The translations under genes and the position numbers were made by a program. The notes beneath the pieces are model-generated. The model ran no database searches and was not told where the DNA came from. It saw only the letters and a program-made list of their open reading frames with translations. From positions 1 through 5,394 of the forward strand of contig JANXLO010000031.1 of the NCBI GenBank assembly GCA_025355115.1: a stretch of DNA of 5,394 nucleotides. The letters are read 5' to 3'. Positions 1 to 4,582 of this stretch are shown here, piece after piece; position 1 is the stretch's first letter; each line of letters opens with the position of its first letter. Origin of the DNA: Chthonomonadaceae bacterium (GTDB lineage Bacteria > Armatimonadota > Chthonomonadetes > Chthonomonadales > Chthonomonadaceae).

Positions 1-38
1 GATCGTGAAGACGCTGACAGGCTTCGCGCCATTATCCC

Positions 39-66
39 GCCACCGAACTCGCTGTGATTCGGTGGC
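39..66 (+). terminator. Possible weak terminator hairpin for an upstream gene
   Basis: Bases 39-47 (GCCACCGAA) pair perfectly with 58-66 (TTCGGTGGC), giving a 9-bp stem with a 10-base loop. A short T run (73-76) follows only after several bases, so this is at best a weak intrinsic terminator for whatever lies to the left. The minus strand shows no T run after the stem. It could equally be an operator-like or chance inverted repeat. Confidence 0.3.
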
Positions 67-84
67 ATGACATTTTCCTATCCA

Positions 85-111
85 TTGACTTTTCACTTGG
101 CTGTTTATCTT
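85..111 (+). promoter_or_regulatory. Weak candidate sigma-70-type promoter of the RRM gene
   Basis: TTGACT at 85-90 matches the -35 consensus in five of six bases. The best -10 candidate is TATCTT at 106-111, four of six, at a short 15-base spacing. The location, about 45 bases before the start codon in an AT-rich patch, is suitable. The poor spacing makes this tentative. Confidence 0.25.
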
Positions 112-145
112 GACTGTTCATTTTGAGAAGCGCAGGGAAGGAAAG

Positions 146-150
146 AAGGA
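146..150 (+). promoter_or_regulatory. Ribosome binding site fixing the RRM start at 159
   Basis: AAGGA lies eight bases before ATG 159, within a purine-rich run (138-150). It supports the ATG over the upstream in-frame TTG at 123, which lacks a Shine-Dalgarno sequence. Confidence 0.75.
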
Positions 151-158
151 CCTTTGCA

Positions 159-587
159 ATGGCAAAGCGCATCTATGTGGGCGGCCTGCCCTACTCGGCA
201 ACAGAGGAAGATCTGGAGCAGCTATTTTCCGCGTCGGGAGTAGTCAAGGACGCCACGATCATCACCGATCGTTACACGGGACAGGCCAAGGGCTTTGGAT
301 TCATCGAAATGGAGAATGACGACGAGGCGACTGCGGCGATAAACACGCTGAACGGCACCCAGATGGGCGGCCGCACTCTCACGGTCAACGAGGCCAAACC
401 GCGTGAAGACCGCCCGCGCACGGGCGGCGGAGGCGGCTACGGCGGCAGTGACGGCGGCAATCGCAGCGGAGGCTACGGCGGAGGCGGCGGGGGCGGCTAT
501 GGCGGGGGTGGAGGAGGCGGACGCAGCGGCGGCGGTGGCGGAAGCCGTGGCGGCAGCGGCGGCATGGGCGGCGGCGACCGCTGGTAG
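159..587 (+). CDS. RRM-domain RNA-binding protein with glycine-rich tail
   Basis: The product is a 142-residue cytoplasmic single-stranded RNA-binding protein of the short bacterial RRM family, best known from the cyanobacterial Rbp proteins. One RRM spans residues 4-80. RNP2 is IYVGGL (5-10) and RNP1 is KGFGFIEM (44-51), and the stacking aromatics Tyr6, Phe46 and Phe48 are all present. Residues 89-142 form a low-complexity tail of Gly with scattered Tyr, Arg and Ser (GGYGG, RSGG), ending in DRW; such tails usually support RNA or self-association. An in-frame TTG at 123 would add 12 residues, but the ATG at 159 is preferred: the AAGGA at 146-150 sits eight bases upstream and the RRM begins right after this Met. 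The gene is monocistronic, ending in a strong terminator at 616-645. Cold- or stress-regulated expression is known for relatives, but no direct sign is seen here. RNA targets cannot be inferred. Confidence 0.95.
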   Translation: MAKRIYVGGLPYSATEEDLEQLFSASGVVKDATIITDRYTGQAKGFGFIEMENDDEATAAINTLNGTQMGGRTLTVNEAKPREDRPRTGGGGGYGGSDGGNRSGGYGGGGGGGYGGGGGGGRSGGGGGSRGGSGGMGGGDRW

Positions 588-615
588 GCTTTTCTGCGAA
601 GCCTCGAAATGACCG

Positions 616-645
616 GGCGAGATGCGAAATGCGTCTCGCCTTTTT
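616..645 (+). terminator. Strong intrinsic terminator of the RRM gene
   Basis: Bases 616-625 pair with 631-640 over ten base pairs (one G-T wobble), with a five-base GAAAT loop, followed directly by TTTTT at 641-645. This is a textbook Rho-independent terminator for plus-strand transcription. The minus strand has no T run after the stem, so it is not bidirectional and should not efficiently stop the convergent gene that ends at 713. Confidence 0.9.
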
Positions 646-712
646 GCTGCCTCCGAGTTCCAGCCCTCTCTTTTTGCTTGGCGAGGCATGCCGAAGCCAG
701 AAAGAGACAGCG

Positions 713-1732
713 TCAGGATATGACCGTCCGGGCGCGGAGGGCAGCGAGATAGACTGTTTTTACTGGGACATTGTGAAGGCGAGCGGCGGCTTTGACCTCT
801 TCGTACTCGGGCGATGCAGAGGTCTCAAGGCCACCCAGCAGGCCGACTTTGAGGCGAATAGGTCCGTACTGCGTCAACACAGTCTCCCATGCGCGCTCGA
901 GCGTCAGGCGCTTCATGGTAGTGTAGCGAATGCCAAAGGTGGAAGTATCGACGAAGAGCGTCCGCGCCAGTGACTCCATTCTGTCCGGCGGGGCGAGGAC
1001 AGTGAGCAGAGTCGCGGGGCGAGACTTCTTCATCTGGATAGGCGTGAAGAACACATCGACGGCTCCCTGAGCGAACAGCCGCTCCAGAAGCACCTCATAG
1101 AACTCAGGGGAGAAGTCGTCCAGGTTCGTCTCCATCACGACCACCGTGTGCGGCGGGGCTTCCTGCCGCACACGCTCAGCGATCACGGCTTGCGGCTCGG
1201 ACTCTGGTGAGCGCTGAAGAGCCTCTATCGTAGGCACGGAGGAAGATGGAGTGTGGTCTACAGCCTCGTCATGGAGGAGTGCAAGGGCGTGGGGAAGTAG
1301 GGGAAGCAGGACTTCAAGGCCGTCGCGGACGCCTCCCAGGCTGCCCGGCAGGTTGATAATAAGAGTGCGACCACGAATGCCTGCTACTCCACGTGAGAGG
1401 ACGGCCCGGTCGAGCTTCTGATAGCCGGTCCACCGAAGGAGTTCGGCAAGGCCGGGAGCATCACGCTCGATGACAGTTCTGGTCGCCTCCGGGGTGACGT
1501 CCCGCGGCGCAAAGCCGGTGCCCCCCGTCGTCATTATCAGGTCGCAGTCGCCAGCGCACCATGTCGTAAGTAGGCTGGCTATGACCGGAATTTCGTCCGG
1601 CACGGCGGCGGTGAAGGCAACCAGGAAGCCATTTGCCGTCAGCGCATCGGCGAGAATAGGCCCGGATAGATCCTTCCGCTCCCCCCGCGCACAGCCGTCG
1701 CTCACCGTCAACACCCCGACCCGCAGAGACAT
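713..1732 (-). CDS. MogA/MoaB molybdopterin adenylyltransferase domain fused to LarC C-terminal (LarC2) domain
   Basis: The 339-residue protein has two domains. Residues 1 to about 157 are a MogA/MoaB fold: VSDGCARGE near the N-terminus, the TGGTGFAPRDVTPEAT signature (69-84) and INLPGS (126-131). By my alignment to E. coli MogA, its catalytic Asp49 and Asp82 correspond to Asp46 and Asp78, so activity (ATP-dependent adenylylation of molybdopterin before Mo insertion) is plausible. After a polar linker (about 158-194), residues 195-331 match the C-terminal part of LarC (former DUF111): ETNLDDFSPE (201-210), MKKSRPA (234-240) and PEYEEVK (308-314). LarC inserts nickel into the pincer cofactor of lactate racemase in a CTP-dependent reaction, and its C-terminal domain binds CTP. 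The N-terminal LarC1 half is absent. The start at 1732 has GAGGAG nine bases upstream. Domain identities are seen in the sequence; the combined function is unknown. No larA, larB, larE or other moa gene is in the window. Confidence 0.92.
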   Translation of the reverse strand: MSLRVGVLTVSDGCARGERKDLSGPILADALTANGFLVAFTAAVPDEIPVIASLLTTWCAGDCDLIMTTGGTGFAPRDVTPEATRTVIERDAPGLAELLRWTGYQKLDRAVLSRGVAGIRGRTLIINLPGSLGGVRDGLEVLLPLLPHALALLHDEAVDHTPSSSVPTIEALQRSPESEPQAVIAERVRQEAPPHTVVVMETNLDDFSPEFYEVLLERLFAQGAVDVFFTPIQMKKSRPATLLTVLAPPDRMESLARTLFVDTSTFGIRYTTMKRLTLERAWETVLTQYGPIRLKVGLLGGLETSASPEYEEVKAAARLHNVPVKTVYLAALRARTVIS

Positions 1733-1741
1733 TTGCGTTCA

Positions 1742-1747
1742 CTCCTC
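1742..1747 (-). promoter_or_regulatory. Ribosome binding site of the MogA-LarC2 gene
   Basis: On the minus strand this reads GAGGAG, nine bases before the ATG at 1730-1732. It is a strong Shine-Dalgarno match and supports that start. Confidence 0.75.
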
Positions 1748-1781
1748 GTAGTAGAGAATGGACTCCCTGCCTGTTCATTCG

Positions 1782-1817
1782 CCTGCCGGCCCTCCGGTTC
1801 CTGCGCGGCTCGGCAGG
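1782..1817 (+). other. Hairpin in the divergent intergenic region
   Basis: CCTGCCG (1782-1788) pairs perfectly with CGGCAGG (1811-1817). The stem extends inward by GCC (1789-1791) with GGC (1807-1809) around one bulged T at 1810. No T run follows on the plus strand. If the exchanger transcript starts upstream, this would be a leader stem-loop; otherwise it may simply be GC-rich spacer. I do not recognise it as a known riboswitch. Confidence 0.4.
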
Positions 1818-1862
1818 AATACCTCTGGCTGACGAAGAAAATGCCGCCGTGCGAGATTGAGT

Positions 1863-1877
1863 TTCAGGTTACCTGAA
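1863..1877. promoter_or_regulatory. 15-bp perfect palindrome, candidate operator of the exchanger operon
   Basis: TTCAGGTTACCTGAA has two perfect 7-bp arms around one central base. One base is too small for an RNA hairpin loop, so a dimeric DNA-binding protein site is the natural reading. It ends four bases before the GGAGAG ribosome binding site of the Ca2+/H+ exchanger and lies in the shared region between divergent genes. The AGGT/ACCT core is loosely reminiscent of DtxR/MntR-type metalloregulator boxes; that link is speculation prompted by the cation exchanger next door. Confidence 0.45.
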
Positions 1878-1880
1878 TTG

Positions 1881-1886
1881 GGAGAG
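1881..1886 (+). promoter_or_regulatory. Ribosome binding site fixing the exchanger start at 1893
   Basis: GGAGAG sits six bases before ATG 1893. It argues against the in-frame TTG at 1857, whose extra 12 residues would run through the palindrome and this site. Confidence 0.75.
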
Positions 1887-1892
1887 ATTTTT

Positions 1893-2954
1893 ATGCGATG
1901 GATGCTCGCGATGCTGATCTTTGTGCCGATCAGCATTGCGCTTCACTTTATGCACGTTTCCGAGGGGTGGGTGTTCGCGATAGCCGCTCTGGCAATCGTC
2001 CCTCTCGCGGGATTTATGGGCACTGCGACGGAGGAGTTGGCGAAGTGTCTGGGGCCAGGAGTAGGCGGCTTGCTCAACGCCACCTTTGGAAACGCGACCG
2101 AGCTTATTATCTGCATCGTCGCGGTTCGGAGCGGGCAGATCGCGGTAGTCAAGGCGTCGCTGATAGGCTCTATCATCGGGAACGTGTTGCTTGTGCTGGG
2201 CGCGTCGGTTCTTGTTGGCGGGCTAAAGCACAAGATGCAGCTGTTCAACAAGGACGTCGCGCAGAGCCACGCAACTCTGCTAGCCCTTGCGGTCGTGGCG
2301 CTGCTGGTGCCCGCTCTGTTCGTGCGCGAAAGGGGTCTTGCTGAGACGGCGGCCGATCCCCGCATCTCCTCACTCAGCATGGGCGTAGCGGGAGTGCTGA
2401 TGGTCGTCTACGTCGGCAGCCTGATCTTCTCGCTCTGGAGCCACGAGAACCTGTTCAGCGGCGGGACAGACGAGGAAGCGGAGCCGCCTGTCTGGAAGCG
2501 CAGCACCGCGCTGATGGTGCTGATCGGCTGCACGGTGCTGGTTGCCTACGAGAGTGAGGTGCTGGTGCACAGCATCGAGCCAGTGATCGCACAGTGGCAT
2601 ATAAATAAGCTTTTCCTGGGCGTGATTCTGCTCCCGATTATCGGCAATGCGGCGGAGCACAGCACTGCGGTGCTGATGGCAGCGAAGAACAAGATGGATA
2701 TTTCGCTCAACATCGCCATCTCGTCGAGCACACAGATCGCGATGTTCGTCGCGCCGCTCATTATTTTCATCAGCCCGTTGCTGGGGCATCCCGTCACGAT
2801 CCTGTTCAGCAATTATGAGCTGATCTCAATCACAGCCGCCGCCGCGATCGCCGTGCTGATCTCGATGGACGGCAAGAGCCACTGGCTGGAGGGCGCGCAG
2901 CTTCTGGCGGTCTACGTAATCGTTGGCCTGGCCTTCTACTATGTGGCGCATTAG
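1893..2954 (+). CDS. cax: CAX-family Ca2+/H+ exchanger
   Basis: A 353-residue inner-membrane cation/proton exchanger of the CAX group (Ca2+/cation antiporter superfamily), which expels Ca2+, and in some members other cations, using the proton gradient. About ten to eleven hydrophobic segments are visible from residue 3 to 350. The two inverted-repeat signatures are intact: GNATELI (66-72, within LLNATFGNATE) in the first half and GNAAEHSTAV (251-260) in the second. These carry the acidic residues Glu70 and Glu255 that bind the ion in this family. The halves are separated by an acidic cytoplasmic stretch (GGTDEEAEPP, 190-199), as is usual for CAX proteins. The start is set by GGAGAG at 1881-1886. 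It is the first gene of a probable three-gene operon, with 23 bases to the next start. The palindrome at 1863-1877 may control it. Substrate choice (Ca2+ versus Mn2+ or Na+) cannot be read from sequence. Confidence 0.93.
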   Translation: MRWMLAMLIFVPISIALHFMHVSEGWVFAIAALAIVPLAGFMGTATEELAKCLGPGVGGLLNATFGNATELIICIVAVRSGQIAVVKASLIGSIIGNVLLVLGASVLVGGLKHKMQLFNKDVAQSHATLLALAVVALLVPALFVRERGLAETAADPRISSLSMGVAGVLMVVYVGSLIFSLWSHENLFSGGTDEEAEPPVWKRSTALMVLIGCTVLVAYESEVLVHSIEPVIAQWHINKLFLGVILLPIIGNAAEHSTAVLMAAKNKMDISLNIAISSSTQIAMFVAPLIIFISPLLGHPVTILFSNYELISITAAAAIAVLISMDGKSHWLEGAQLLAVYVIVGLAFYYVAH

Positions 2955-2966
2955 TTGATGCAGTCG

Positions 2967-2973
2967 AAGGGGG
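2967..2973 (+). promoter_or_regulatory. Ribosome binding site of the glycosylase gene
   Basis: AAGGGGG sits four bases before ATG 2978, in the 23-base gap after the exchanger stop. The spacing is slightly short but usable. Confidence 0.6.
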
Positions 2974-2977
2974 ACAA

Positions 2978-3652
2978 ATGAACGCGGAGGAGGCATTGGC
3001 AAAGTTCGGGATGCCTCTTGCACGCTCATTCTATGCCAGGGATGCGGTGACCGCTGCGCGTGAGCTACTCGGATGCGTTTTGGTGCGCGTCTTGCCTGAG
3101 GGAGCGGTCGCGGGGCGCATCTCGGAGACGGAAGCCTACAGGCAGGACGATCCCTCCAGCCACTCCTTCAGCGGCAAGCGCGTGCGCAACGCACCCATGT
3201 TTGGCCCGCCGGGTCATGCCTACATCTACTTCACATATGGGGCGCATCACTGCCTCAATGTGGTGACGGGTATAGAGGGAATGGGAGAGGCAGTGCTGAT
3301 TCGGGCACTGGAACCGCTTGTCGGCACGGAACTCCTGAGCCTCCGGCGCGGTCTAAACGAGGGAACAGCCGCTCCCGAAGACCCGATAGCGGCGGAGCGA
3401 GCGCGAGTTCGCAATGGGCAGGCGCTCTGCGGAGGGCCGGGACGACTCTGTCAGGCTTTCGGGCTGGATCGCACTATGAACGGCTGGGACATGACGCTCG
3501 GCTCCAAACTCTGGATCGCGTCGCCGGTGACTGCCGTAAGGCCGGAGGACATCATGGCGACGCCTCGAATCGGCATCTCGAAGGCGCAGGATTTTCCCTG
3601 GAGGTTCACCCTGCGCGGCGACCCTTTTACCTCTCGCGGCCTGACGAAATGA
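2978..3652 (+). CDS. mpg: DNA-3-methyladenine glycosylase, AAG/MPG family
   Basis: A 224-residue base-excision repair enzyme that flips out and removes alkylated or deaminated purines (3-methyladenine, 7-methylguanine, hypoxanthine), leaving an abasic site. The length is normal for bacterial members. Aligning by eye to human AAG, all key positions are kept: Glu52 in ETEAY (human Glu125, activates water), Tyr54 (Tyr127, base stacking), His62 (His136), Tyr87 in FTYG (Tyr162, inserted into the helix), Asn94 (Asn169) and Arg109 in IRALEP (Arg182). CGGPGRLCQAFGL (151-163) is a further typical family block. The start at 2978 is preceded by AAGGGGG. It lies 23 bases after the exchanger gene and its stop overlaps an ATG (ATGA at 3649-3652), so it is probably co-transcribed with both neighbours. 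The enzyme looks intact and active. Confidence 0.95.
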   Translation: MNAEEALAKFGMPLARSFYARDAVTAARELLGCVLVRVLPEGAVAGRISETEAYRQDDPSSHSFSGKRVRNAPMFGPPGHAYIYFTYGAHHCLNVVTGIEGMGEAVLIRALEPLVGTELLSLRRGLNEGTAAPEDPIAAERARVRNGQALCGGPGRLCQAFGLDRTMNGWDMTLGSKLWIASPVTAVRPEDIMATPRIGISKAQDFPWRFTLRGDPFTSRGLTK

Positions 3653-3670
3653 CCACTTTATGACCACACT
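3649..3670 (+). repeat. Tandem 11-bp duplication of a translation start
   Basis: Bases 3649-3659 and 3660-3670 are adjacent copies matching at 9 of 11 positions, both beginning ATGACCAC. The first ATG overlaps the glycosylase stop as ATGA and would encode only Met-Thr-Thr-Leu before a TGA at 3661-3663. That TGA in turn overlaps the second ATG, which opens the DUF92 gene, also with Met-Thr-Thr-Leu. No clear Shine-Dalgarno precedes either, which fits start by translational coupling. Confidence 0.6.
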
Positions 3671-4508
3671 CGCGTCGCACTTCATCAAACCGGAACTCTG
3701 GATGGCTCTGCTGTTCGCGGTCGGATTCGCAGGGCTTGCATTCGCCTTGAGGCTGCTCAATCTGAGCGGCGCTATCGCCACTGCCGTCGTCGGCTTCTGC
3801 GTCTTCGGCTTTGGCGGCGGTCTGTTCCTGGTGCCGTTGCTCGTTTTTTTCCTGACGTCGTCAATGTTGTCGTTGTTCGGCAGGAAGCGCAAGTCACAGG
3901 CGGTATCGGCCTCCGCAAAAGGCGCGACGAGGGACGCCGCGCAGGTCTTCGCCAACGGCGGCGCGGCGATGGTGCTCGCTCTGCTGTTTCAGCCCCTGGG
4001 CCACCGCTGGTCGCTGGAGACGCCGCGCTACCTGCTCCTCCTCTTTCTCGCCGCGCTCGCCGCCGTCAACGCGGACACGTGGTCGACGGAGATCGGGGGC
4101 CTCTCCTCCTCGGATCCCCGCCTGCTCTCGAACTGGAAGCGAGTGGCCGCCGGGACGTCCGGTGCCATCACGTCCCTCGGCGTCTTCGCTGCTCTCATCG
4201 GCAGCGTGGTCATCACCCTGGCGGGCTGGTTCGTATGGCACCTCAACCTTGCGGAGTTCGTCGTAGTCGCCTGGGCAGGCTTTTTAGGGAGCCTGCTCGA
4301 CAGCATACTCGGAGCCAGCGTGCAGGCTCTCTATCGCGACTCACTGACAGGAGAAGCCACCGAATGCCCGCGGACAGAGGGCGCTCCAAACAAGCTGATT
4401 CGTGGCCTCCGCTGGGTCAACAACGACGTGGTCAACTTCCTCGCAAGCATAGGCGGTGTCTTCTGCGCCTGGCTTCTCCTCCGCTTCGCCCTCTTCCCCT
4501 ACCGGTAA
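3660..4508 (+). CDS. DUF92 family integral membrane protein
   Basis: A 282-residue polytopic membrane protein of the DUF92 family (TIGR00297-like). Family blocks in order: SGAIATAVVG (36-45), RDAAQVFANGG (91-101), NADTWSTEIG (137-146), GTSGAITSLG (165-174), GFLGSLLDSILGASVQ (207-222) and WVNNDVVNF (252-260). About six to seven hydrophobic segments alternate with these; the conserved polar residues (Asp92, Asp139, Glu144, Asp214, Asn255, Asp256) could form a membrane-embedded active site. The plant and cyanobacterial relative VTE6 is a phytyl-phosphate kinase, so a prenol or lipid phosphate kinase role is a reasonable but unproven inference here. The start at 3660 has no good Shine-Dalgarno and lies seven bases past the glycosylase stop, implying coupled translation. 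It is the last gene of the operon; the stop is followed by the hairpin at 4518-4563. Confidence 0.9.
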   Translation: MTTLASHFIKPELWMALLFAVGFAGLAFALRLLNLSGAIATAVVGFCVFGFGGGLFLVPLLVFFLTSSMLSLFGRKRKSQAVSASAKGATRDAAQVFANGGAAMVLALLFQPLGHRWSLETPRYLLLLFLAALAAVNADTWSTEIGGLSSSDPRLLSNWKRVAAGTSGAITSLGVFAALIGSVVITLAGWFVWHLNLAEFVVVAWAGFLGSLLDSILGASVQALYRDSLTGEATECPRTEGAPNKLIRGLRWVNNDVVNFLASIGGVFCAWLLLRFALFPYR

Positions 4509-4517
4509 GCTCTGTCG

Positions 4518-4563
4518 CTCCCGCAGGAAGTCAGGGTTGAAAACCACTGGATTCCAGCGGGAG
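4518..4563. terminator. Long imperfect hairpin between convergent genes, possible bidirectional terminator
   Basis: Four paired blocks nest around a GAA loop: 4518-4524 with 4557-4563, 4526-4529 with 4552-4555, 4531-4534 with 4547-4550, and 4535-4538 with 4542-4545. That makes 19 base pairs (one T-G wobble), with mismatches A4525/A4556 and G4530/A4551 and a bulged A4546. It fills the 74-base gap between the DUF92 stop and the globin-ankyrin stop. Neither strand has a T run after it, so it is not a classic intrinsic terminator; it may act as an mRNA 3'-end stabiliser or be a REP-like remnant. Confidence 0.5.
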
Positions 4564-4574
4564 GAATTCCAGCG
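4551..4574 (+). repeat. Short direct repeat ATTCCAGCG
   Basis: ATTCCAGCG occurs at 4551-4559 and again at 4566-4574, a 15-base period. The first copy forms part of the 3' arm of the hairpin at 4518-4563. The second copy overlaps the GGAATTCC palindrome (4563-4570). This may be a small duplication or part of a degenerate dispersed repeat. Confidence 0.4.
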
Positions 4575-4582
4575 TGGATGGG

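Larger units (their letters stand above)
1..158. other. Left-edge leader region without a supported gene
   Basis: No complete gene is visible here. Two plus-strand frames are open from the left edge, ending at a TGA at 55-57 and a TGA at 68-70. Either could be the last codons of an upstream gene, but neither stretch has a recognisable motif. On the minus strand an ATG at 30-32 could open a gene running off the edge, with only a poor ribosome binding site. The rest of the stretch is AT-richer than the flanking sequence from about 67 to 120, as expected for a promoter and 5' leader of the RNA-binding protein gene at 159. Confidence 0.5.

Noticed and set aside
1..70. Partial coding sequence at the left edge on either strand
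   Set aside because: Plus frames ending at 57 and 70 and a minus ATG at 32 are all open, but the fragments are too short and motif-free to choose between them.
123..158. TTG start that would lengthen the RRM protein by 12 residues
   Set aside because: There is no ribosome binding site before it, the extra residues match nothing in the family, and the added codons contain the real Shine-Dalgarno.
222..689. Long minus-strand open frame, 155 codons, Ala-rich, opposite the RRM gene
   Set aside because: It is the antisense of the glycine-rich tail (GGN read backwards gives Ala/Pro-type codons), has no domain, and runs through the intrinsic terminator.
677..700. Inverted repeat around GGCATGCC as a terminator for the MogA-LarC2 gene
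   Set aside because: The stem is only a few base pairs beyond the 8-bp core and no T run follows on the minus strand.
1841..1876. Possible 11-codon leader peptide (MPPCEIEFQVT) upstream of the exchanger gene
   Set aside because: It has only a poor Shine-Dalgarno at very short spacing and no repeated regulatory codons. A short frame of this size is expected by chance; worth a glance only if ribosome profiling shows it.
1857..1892. TTG start that would lengthen the Ca2+/H+ exchanger by 12 residues
   Set aside because: The stretch holds the palindrome and the GGAGAG site of ATG 1893, and has no ribosome binding site of its own.
4079..4540. Plus-strand frame of 153 codons overlapping the DUF92 gene
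   Set aside because: Arg/Pro/His-rich out-of-frame translation of a high-GC gene with no domain; the DUF92 frame carries all the family motifs.
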